From NCBI GenBank assembly GCA_032164245.1, contig JAVMKO010000001.1, positions 79,233,892 to 79,297,891 of the forward strand: 64,000 nt of DNA. The letters run 5' to 3'. This stretch comes from Sternotherus odoratus (lineage: Eukaryota > Chordata > Testudines > Kinosternidae). Shown here piece after piece: positions 56,037 to 64,000 of this stretch. A program made the translations under genes and the position numbers. Positions within the stretch are counted from its first letter, which is position 1. Every line of letters starts with the position of its first letter. The notes beneath the pieces are model-generated. The model was not told where the DNA came from, ran no database searches, and worked only from the letters and a program-made list of their open reading frames with translations.

Positions 56037-57189
56037 GGAATCAGGGTCTCATTGCCCATAGCGGTTCTCTGAAGTCCATCTGGGAGTAACTGGTTAATGG
56101 ACAATTAGCAGTAGAGCAACTGCTTCCTATAAGACTCCCTGACAGTCCCTTGTAATTAAAAAGCAACCCTGACAGAGGGTGTTCCCAGGGAGGGTATGGT
56201 TGCCTGAAAGGCAACCTGAAGGAGTGACTGTTCTCCAGGCTGGAAGGGAGAAGAACAGATGTACCCGGAAGGCAAGGGCTTGAGATGGTTTCCAAAAGAG
56301 GAGTGCCTAAAGAAGGAACCAGAGGGTGGTCCCACATGGAGGGGGCTAGAAACTGTTTCTAAGAGTAGGGTTTATGTCATTTTCTGTTATCAATATATGA
56401 AGCTCTGAGGCTCTCCTTAAAGGACAGAAGTCTGTTTTGTATTGGTTTGTACCTGAGAGATGGGAAACTGAGCCAGGATGCGCCGGTGACACCTTGCTCA
56501 GATTTTAGGGGGTGCAAGGACATGAGGCTACAGTGTCAACAAGACCAAATCTTTTTCTTTTAACTACCAGAGCTGAAAATTCCCTTATTAAAGAGCTATC
56601 TCATGTTGTGGTGTCTCTCACTCCTTACATAAGTGGACACAAAATGGTGGCCTAGACTTCTGTCACGTCTCAAGAAGACTCCAAACCCTGCACTTTGTTT
56701 TGTGGGGCTCTTCCTTGAGTGTCATGTGATACTGAAGCACATCAAACCTGTATGCTCTGGGATGGAGGACTGTGAATTCCCTTCCTTCTCCTCCACTGCC
56801 CTCACCAAAAAACAGGAGCTGCCGTCAGCTTCCTTTTGTCATGATATCAGACAAATGCTTAGCAAGGGCACTGGCTGAGCTGTGTGTCAATCATGATCAA
56901 AGGCAGTTCAAAGAACACATTCCTCCTATGCTCCTTTGGCAAGCCAGCACCAGTTTAGTAGAAAGTAATGCACACAAGGCCCTATTTAGCTCCCTATTTA
57001 GCTTCACATGGTCCCTTCCCCAGTTTTACCCCACATCAATCATTCACTGGCTCGTGCCTTCCCACCCCTCACAGCCACACCAGGAAGGTCCTTTCTGCTT
57101 ACTATTCTAGGAACAGATTCTTTTAGTATCACGTTTTAAAACAAACTGCCTGCCTGCCAGGAAAATGTTATGAAGTATGTGAGAGATGA

Positions 57190-57353
57190 GGAAGAATAGG
57201 TAACCTTTTATCAGACCAGCTGTGTTGGTGGAAGGTATGAGCTCTGTGAAGCTCAAAAGCTTGTCCCTTCCCCATCAACAGCAGCTGGTCCAATAAAAGA
57301 AACTACCTAGCCTAACTCTGACTCTCCCATATCATGGGCCCAACACTGCAGAC
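57190..57353. mobile_element. MITE family B, copy 4 (diverged palindrome)
   Basis: GGTAACCTTTTATCAGACCA and AGCTGTGTTGGTGGAAGG are mirrored by CCATCAACAGCAGCTGGTC and CAATAAAAGAAACTACC. CATATCATGGGCCCAACACTG matches the tail of the copy at 29571-29752. Confidence 0.7.
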
Positions 57354-58172
57354 ATAGAGTATATGGACATGAATCAAATACATTCAGCCTGTCAAATCTG
57401 CGAGCGTGTGTCTTTTATTCTCCTTTTCACTTCTTTAAGAACCCGATCGAATGCCCAGTGAAATCAATGGAAGGATTCCCCTGGATTCCAATGGGGTTTG
57501 CATCAGCCCAATTCTCTCCCATTTATATTTTTCTTCTTGTGCATCATCATCCTACTCTCTTGACCCTCCTTTGCTTTGAAAAGAACCTCTTTTCCTAACT
57601 GTGCAACATCTGGTTTCTTTGTCCCTCTCCTACCCCTGATTCCTCCATCCCTGTTCTCTGTTCCACCCATCCTCTCTTCCTATATTGGCATCTGTCCATT
57701 TCCTTGGTTTGTTCTCTCTCTCCCTCCCCTGATTTCTAGGATAGTCTCCACTTCTCCTTCTACTTACCAGCCTGGTGCATGGGCTTTGCCTATCTTCACT
57801 CCCTGTCGAGGAGCTAAACTGGGTCTAAGCCAGAGACGCCTTGTCCTGCATTTTGCCCCCAGTCTCCCCTTGCTGCAGACAGACACACTTTGTTATTGCT
57901 TTGTACTTTGTTGGAAGGTGGGGGTAAGGGTTGAAAGGCTGTTTGTCGTTCAGCTGTGTCTCCACAGTTTGCTGGTTCTCCCTCCATTCTCATGGCCCTG
58001 AAGACAACATGCTCCTGCATACACAAGGAAATGACTTCTTTCCCATTGCTCATCTGCTAAACTGTTCTCTACCAGGAACCCAGTATGACCCATATGTGTG
58101 TTGAACTGTAGGCTCCGCTTTGTTTTGTGAACTCCACCTTGTTTCAGGGGCTCTACTTTGTATTGTGTCAAG

Positions 58173-58282
58173 TATCAGGGGGTAGCCGTGTGTCTGTATC
58201 CACAAAAATAACAGTCTGTTAAAGATTAACAGATTTATTTGGGTATAAGCTTTCGTGGATAAAAAATGCACTTCTTCAGATG
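58173..58282 (+). mobile_element. MITE family A, half copy
   Basis: TATCAGGGGGTAGCCGTGTG, AACAGATTTATTTGGG and TATAAGCTTTCGTGGATAAA match the arm of the family with a slightly different centre. Confidence 0.7.
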
Positions 58283-58299
58283 TAACTTTGTTTTGTATT

Positions 58300-58660
58300 G
58301 TATACAGGGCCGTCCCTAGACATTTTGGTGCCCTACACAGCTGGTCCCAGACCTCTGAGGGGGGGGGAGGGGAGAAACCGTCCCTCAGCACAAGCTGATG
58401 GAGCGGGTTGGGGCTGGGTCGCTCCCTGGTAACTGCAGGACACGCCCAACCCCTGCTGCAGTCCTCTGGGATGTAGCTCAGGGGAACGGGAGGTGGAGTG
58501 GGGGCAGGGGTGGGAAGAGGCAGGGTGGAGCAGGGGCAGGGGCTTTGGGGAAGAGATGGAGCAGAGGCAGGGGCAGCTTTCCTGGCTGGCTCAGCTGGGG
58601 ATCAGGCTGGCCTCTAAAGCAGTACACAGTTGCGTAGACTAGAGCACCAGGAAATTTGGG
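58300..58660. repeat. Unclassified GC-rich dispersed repeat
   Basis: GGGCCGTCCCTAGACATTTT and GGTGCCCTACACAGC open a G-rich segment with AGGCAGGG-type words. I recognise the opening as a dispersed turtle repeat but cannot define its ends. Confidence 0.4.
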
Positions 58661-59929
58661 GCAATTGTGACCTTCATGTAGTACCTCAACTTCCTTTGTG
58701 GATGAGAGAAGCCATTTTGTAAGAGGAGCTTAAAATCTAATGGAATGTCTTTGTCTGAGAACTTATGACAGAGCCATCAATGTTGAAAGACTCTCCCCTA
58801 GGGGAACAATGGGTTTTCTATGGGTGGGCCATTGACTTTGAATGTCTCTCTATGCAGAAGATGACAGGGAGAAGGAAACTGGAGTCCAGAACTCTGCTGC
58901 CTGAAGCACATGCATAAAAACAGGGTAGAAACTGTTTTAAAAGAGGGGTTCCTTTCTAAGCATGAGACCAGACACAGGTGACATGAAAGAAGACCAAGAC
59001 CAGGCCAAAATGTCTGCCTGACTATGAGCAAACTGAGAGCTCACAGGATGAGTGAAATTAGACATGGAGGGTTGCATTAAGAAGTTTGTTTTGAATAGAT
59101 CTGTAACTCTCTAGTGTGCTTTGCTAGCATGACTATGCTTAAGAAATTCTTTTGCTGAGCTTGTATTCCTTGCTTTCCTGCCACATTGTCCCTGAAGGAT
59201 TTGACTGGAAACCAGAGCACCCACAACCAAGTGGGCTCTGGAGTAAACATGTCTAAACAACAGAGGACTGTGACACCAGGTCCGAGATGTAGGTAACTGG
59301 ACTGCAGGGTCCCACTGCCCAAGAAGTGTGGCAGGCATAGGGCCTGCACCTGGGCATGTGCTTGAGAGAGACAGAGCTAGGAACAGTAATCAGTCACTAT
59401 GCAGACCCAGGGGAGCTCAGAGGTGCACGCACCCAGGGGTTGGTCCCATTTAGAACAGAGAGGACAGGAATGAGTCATGACACCTCTCTCTGACCAGCTG
59501 ATCTTGGGTGGTTCACGGGGGCATTTTGGAAGCAAGGGACATTATTTAACTGCATATATAGCATGAGTTTACAGCTGATCTGTCCCCTGCTCTCTACCTG
59601 CTAAGAGATGGAGATGTTCTCTCTGGCATGGGCATCCCTCTGGATAAGATTGGCTGAAAGGTAGATGACTATATCAGTAGAGGCTGGAACTGGGTCCTCT
59701 TGTTGTGGGTCTGTCAGCAGTAGCTTCACTAAAGAAATCAAAGGGAAGCCCACTTTTGCCCCCACTAGGCCAAGCTACTAGGAGCCACAAGCTTTGCTTT
59801 CACCCAGGTCATTTTAATGAGACAGACCCTATATTGTTTTGATACCCGTAAGTGTTTGTTTGTACTTTTAAACAGAAGAATAGTGCCTGCTATTGGCATG
59901 GTGGGTTAATCACTAGTCCCACAATTGGA

Positions 59930-60175
59930 CAGTTACATCTTTATAATGGCGTAAGAAGGTTGATCCAGTGATTAGGGTGCTAGCCTGATGCTGGGCAGAT
60001 CTAAGTTGAATTCCCTGCTCTACCCCAGGCTTCCTTCTCTGATCTTAGGCAAATCATTTAGTTTCCCTGTGCCTCAGTTCCCTGGCTGTAAAAGGGGATA
60101 ATAGCACAGCCTAGACTCACAGGGGTGTTGTGAGGATAAACACAGAACAGATTATGAGACACAGAAAAACTTCCA
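59930..60175 (+). repeat. MIR/CORE-type SINE
   Basis: TTGATCCAGTGATTAGGGTG, CTAGCCTGATGCTGGGCAG, CTTAGGCAAATCATTTAGTT, TCCCTGTGCCTCAGTTCCCT and GGGGATAATAGCACAGCC follow the head, core and 3' order of MIR. It is the most complete SINE of this type in the window. Confidence 0.8.
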
Positions 60176-61110
60176 AACAGACTCCAACGAGAAGCTGAGG
60201 AACTGGAATTAATTTACAAATTGGACACTATCAATCAAGGGTTAAACAGGGACTGTGAATGGCTTTGTCATTACACTAATTGAATGCATTTCCCTAGTTA
60301 AGTTTCTTTCACACGTTCTTGTCAACTATCAGACACAGATCCACTTGATTTTTCACTACAAAAGGGTTTTTTTCTCCTGCTGATAATGCCCCATCCAAAT
60401 TAAACAGCCTCTTAGAATTGATATGGCAATTTCCAACTTTTTCTGCTTTCTGTGTATATACCGTATTTTTCGCCATATAAGACGCTCCGGCATATAAGAC
60501 GCACCTAATTTTAAAGGCGGAAAATCTAGAAAAAAAAATATTCTGAACCCCCTCCGCCGAAAAGCCACAGATTTTTTTAAAAGCGCCGACCCCCCCCCCC
60601 CCTGCCGGCTGCACCCCTGCCCTAGTCCCCGCAGCTGCACCCCCCCCCCCCCCCCGTCCCCGCCGCGCTGCCGGATCCACCTGCCCCCCTCCTGGTCCCC
60701 GCCGCGCTGTCAGGTCCACCTACCTACCCCCCCCCGTCCCCGTCCCTGTCCCCGCCGCTGCAGGCAGGCTGCCGGGTCCGCCTACCCCCCCCCCCCCGCC
60801 GTCTGCGCCGCCGCCCCTCCCCCCTCCCCGCCGCGGGCGGGCTGCCGGGAGCGTCCCGGTTCTCCCCCCCCCCCCCCGCGCAAAGGGCTGGCCCGGCATT
60901 TTTATATTCGCCGTATAAGACGCACCAACTTCCCCTCCCCCCCCCCGTTTTGGGGAAGAAAAAGTGCGTCTTATACGGCGAAAAATACGGTAAATGCATC
61001 TTACTTCTATGTGTTCCATTCTATGTATCCGATGAAGTGGGCTATAGCCCATGAAAGCTTATGCTGAAATAAACTGATTAGTCTCTAAGGTGCCACAAGT
61101 ATTCCTCGTT
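60176..61110. mobile_element. Second copy of the long-ended element of 15564-16235, interrupted
   Basis: CTTCCAAACAGACTCCAACG and AACTGGAATTAATTTACAA match the interior of the element at 15564-16235. After the insertion at 60461-60990 it resumes with CTTCTATGTGTTCCATTCTA, GATGAAGTGGGCTATAGCCC and GTGCCACAAGTATTCCTCG. The left inverted end is missing. Confidence 0.65.
60461..60990. mobile_element. TA-flanked Tc1/mariner-like element, GC-rich, copy 2 (530 bp)
   Basis: The ends are CCGTATTTTTCGCCATATAA and TTATACGGCGAAAAATACGG, with TA on both sides (60459-60460 and 60991-60992). The interior is dominated by C runs and CCGCCGCGGGCGG words and has no gene. It shares ends and the GGGGAAGAAAAAGTGCGTCT segment with the copy at 21752-22099. 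Confidence 0.88.
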
Positions 61111-61167
61111 TTCTTTTCAAATACTATGTTAATGGGGCCACATAAGTACCTAAGAACAATAGATTCC

Positions 61168-61697
61168 GCAGTTTTGCCAACGATCGTGATTTTACTGTGA
61201 TCCCACAATATTTGGTGTTTTTCTTAAAGCCCTAGCTCCTGAAGTCATGGACTACATGAGAATATCAATTTTCATACATAATAAAAAATTTCTAGCCTAC
61301 ATGGTTGCAGAGAAAAGCTTAAAAATATGAAACCTAAAGACCCAACCCCCAGGAGGCAAAGAGAAATACCCACAAGTGCCAACTTTGTCCTTTCTTGACC
61401 CTCACTCTATGCCTTCCCACAACCCCTGCCCATCCTCTTTCTGCCCCCACCTCTTCCCGCTCCCTCCCCTGAGCATGCCTGCCCTTGCTGCTCCCTCTTC
61501 CCCTCTGCCTGCTGCTAAACAGCTGACCTGCGGGAGGCACTAGGGAAGTGGGGGAAGAGCTGATCGGGGGGCTGCTGCTCCAGTCCCAGAACACCCACGG
61601 AGTCAGTGCCTATGGAAATGCCCCACACTTGTTATTTTTAAAAATTTTTGAGGCCTGACTTTTGATTTTTGGACAATTGGAGTTGGCAATACTACAT
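61168..61697. repeat. Dispersed repeat family D, copy 2, interrupted
   Basis: ACAATATTTGGTGTTTTTC and CATGGTTGCAGAGAAAAGC, then after about 310 bp TTTTTGAGGCCTGACTTTTG and GAGTTGGCAATACT, follow the order seen at 16654-16943. The middle (61323-61633) is a C-rich unclassified insert. Confidence 0.55.
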
Positions 61698-62029
61698 TTC
61701 CTCTCCCCTTTTTTAGAAACTGGCTCTCTGAAAGTTTGTAGATGCCATCCAGGTTTCCCGGGTTACATTGTTGAGCATCTTTGTGGTTAAAATGACAGAA
61801 AAAAGGCTCCCACCCTTGTCACTCTGTAGTTTTCCTTTCAGCGCAGGTGGGTCTCCAAAAGACCCATTGTAGCTGCAGTTGAGAGAGAGAAAGTCTGATG
61901 AGAAAAATGGAGCATCTCCCGCTCGGAATCGGGAGGGGTCACTGTCAACTTGAGTCTATGGAAGGGGGTAATTATAACTACCTGCTGCCTTCAATGTGTC
62001 ACCACTGTCAGCCAGAAGGACTGTCTCCA

Positions 62030-62043
62030 GTCACCACGGCAAC
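62030..62043. promoter_or_regulatory. X-box-like (RFX) palindrome
   Basis: GTCACCACGGCAAC keeps both half sites (GTYRCC and GGCAAC) with a two-base centre. It lies in apparently unique intron 1 sequence. Motif only. Confidence 0.4.
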
Positions 62044-62454
62044 AGCCTAGAACCAGGTTTATAATCTTCACTTCTGCAGTGTCCCCCCCCCCCCCCTGCT
62101 CTCACCCCTTCTCTTGTGCGTGAGCCTGTAATTAATTTCAACTGCTGACAAAGCTGGTATTCAAAATCTGCATCATTCAGTCAGAAGTTTCATTACTAAT
62201 TAACTTTTTTGAAGTTCAAGTCTTCTAATTACAAGTGAATTTTCCCCCTTTCTCCCCAATTCATTTTTCTTTTTCCAGAGCTGTTCCTCTCCCACCCCCA
62301 CCCCCCTCTGCTCCAATCCCTTCTTCTCCTGTCACTGTTCCCCTTCTCGTTCTGAGTTCTGGATCCCAAAGGGATGGAGAAGTGACAACACACTTTCACA
62401 ACAAGGCCCGTAGCCATAGGTGGGCTTAGGAAATGAAAACCAGAACTCAGACAT

Positions 62455-62775
62455 TGTCAAAATGGATCAGATCAGCTTTATGTCTAGTCCAGCATCCTCT
62501 CTGACAGAGGCCAGCAACAGACGCTTCAGAGGAAGGTGCAAGAAAACCTGTAGTGAACAGTTCTGTAATAACTTGCCCTCAGGGGAAGTTTCTTCCTAAC
62601 CACTGTCAGTTAGCGGTTGATTTATGCCCTGAAACTTAAAGGGTTTATCTCTCTCATTTAAATTATTTTTGTCCTATCTCCTATACCCATGGATTACTCT
62701 CATTAGCCATATAACTGTCTCCTCCTTTCAGAATCCTGTTAAGCTCTTGGCTTCAGTGCTGTCTAATAGCAATGA
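62455..62775 (-). repeat. CR1 LINE 3' fragment
   Basis: TGTCTAGTCCAGCATCCTCT, GACAGAGGCCAGCAACAGAC and AGTTTCTTCCTAACCACTG are CR1 3' words, related to the piece at 20930-21350. Confidence 0.65.
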
Positions 62776-64000
62776 GTTTTGTAACAGGACGGCTTGCCCC
62801 ATATGGGCTGGAGGCCTGAGGGCAGCCAACCCCTATTACTGAAGAAACTGCTACAGCCCTACTCTGCCACATTAGCAGCCTGGATGGAGCCTGATGGAGG
62901 GCAGCAGGGAGATACAAAGAAAGGGGAACCACGGGGAGTGAGAAAGGCTCCTGCCAGGGGAGTTAAGTAATCAGAGCCAGCAGGCTGAATTCCAGCCAGG
63001 TAAAGCCTCCCAATGACTGTGATTAGGACCCAGCCCTCGGAAGGAGGACTGGGATCTCCCCACTGAAGAGAAAAGAGACATTGAATGGGGTTTGGGGGCA
63101 TCGAACTCCTACTTGGGAGGAGACCCTTGAACTGGGACCCATCTCTGGGAAGAAGGGCTGGGTGCTTCCTCGCCTAAGGAAAGAGAGACTCTGAACTGGA
63201 GCTGGGGCCTGGAGAGCCAGGGTGTCCCCAGAGAATTAAGTAAATTGGACCCCAGAAGGGGAGTGATGGGGCCTTGAAGGGAAGGAAAGAGAGGCAGGAT
63301 GCAAGAGAGTGATCTCTGGCCACAAGGTGGCGCTCAGGAAGCAGCCAGTCCTATTCTAGGCTCCAGATCCAGGTTTATTAAGCTTTGCCTGAGAAATATG
63401 TCCCTGTTATCAGTTCTACATTTGTTGGCTTTCAACTTCAGTGACAATTCACAGTGCCAGTCCTCTATCTCCTTCCCTCATCCTCTTGTCTATTGATTTT
63501 CTAGCAGCTGGACAGCACACACTTTCCGGAGCATTAGCTAAATGGCTAATTGTCCTTTAACTTCTTCTCTCAATCAGTCAGGGTGGTGTTGGAAGTGGGA
63601 AGCTGAAGTCTACTTTTGGGGATGTGTAGGACACCATCTTGGGCTACAACAGGATCACCGCCTGTCTTAAAAATATGGTTAACCTTGGATTTTCCACATC
63701 AGTCTTCAAAGACTTAGTATGTGGAACAATTAAAGACATCTTCATTTATTTTAGGCATCTGTATGTCATGAAAATACATTATGATAATTAATGCACTGAT
63801 GTGAGACCATGAGATGAAACTGAAAACATAGCAATGTGGTGAAAGTGGGAAATCATTTGGTTTCAATTCCCATAGAACAAGTAACAATAGGAGGGAAAAG
63901 TTGGCACAAAATGGATTACTATCAGCCACAATCACTTCTGTTTCTTTTAGACAAAAAACAAAACTAAGTGAAGTCCAAGTGGTGTGCATTTGCAGGCATG

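Larger units (their letters stand above)
54792..64000 (-). other. Intron 1 (3' part, at least 9.2 kb)
   Basis: No exon 1 sequence (the segment just before IS1) is found to the right edge. Repeats are listed separately. Stretches with nothing I can name include 54840-55280, 56040-57180, 57530-58170, 58660-59920, 61700-62450 and 62790-64000. Parts of 62790-63250 (repeated GACTGGGA, GAACTGG words) may be an unclassified repeat. An AT-rich block at 62120-62240 has several TAATTA-like words. Confidence 0.75.

Noticed and set aside
54840..64000. Exon 1 of CACNA1I
   Set aside because: No minus-strand segment encodes the conserved sequence expected just before IS1, and no CpG-rich promoter is present.

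Overview
The window is a stretch of vertebrate nuclear DNA. It is almost all intron and carries the front part of one gene on the minus strand: CACNA1I, the T-type (low-voltage-activated) calcium channel alpha-1 subunit Cav3.3. Six coding exons (913 bp in all) were found by translation and by their splice sites. Reading down the minus strand they lie at 54680-54791, 53849-53982, 27557-27654, 7226-7385, 4923-5238 and 4001-4093. They join in frame and encode domain I from S1 through the voltage sensor S4, the pore turret, the selectivity-filter glutamate and the start of S6. The first exon (start codon, cytoplasmic N-terminus) lies beyond the right edge. The exon carrying the rest of IS6 and the I-II linker lies beyond the left edge. 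The isoform call rests on the exon 6 turret, which fits Cav3.3 and not Cav3.1 or Cav3.2 as I remember them. The acceptor of the right-most exon looks like a minor-spliceosome (U12, AT-AC) site.

The organism is most likely a turtle, or failing that another non-avian sauropsid. The repeats are a sauropsid mix: several CR1 LINEs, many non-autonomous hAT-type elements with 8-bp target duplications, palindromic MITEs, TA-flanked Tc1/mariner and Tigger-like elements, MIR/CORE-type SINEs, one 5S-rRNA-derived SINE, and probable solo LTRs. This assignment is an inference from repeat style and from memory, not from a search.

Layout from left to right: 1-4000, start of intron 7, mostly unremarkable with one hAT element; 4001-7385, exons 7, 6 and 5 with two short introns; 7386-27556, intron 4 (20.2 kb) with a 5S SINE, nested hAT elements, two CR1 mosaics, a Tc1-like GC-rich element and a probable solo LTR; 27557-27654, exon 4 (voltage sensor); 27655-53848, intron 3 (26.2 kb) with a G-rich minisatellite, two plus-strand CR1 copies broken by nested insertions, a Tigger with an inner hAT, and a long near-palindrome; 53849-54791, exons 3 and 2; 54792-64000, the 3' part of intron 1.

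No second protein-coding gene, tRNA, rRNA or CRISPR-like array was found. I found no novel gene system. The most interesting signals are the AT-AC acceptor with its branch site, a perfect 27-bp hairpin at 6429-6486, a four-copy MITE with clean 8-bp duplications, a deeply nested CR1, and several X-box (RFX-type) palindromes in the introns.
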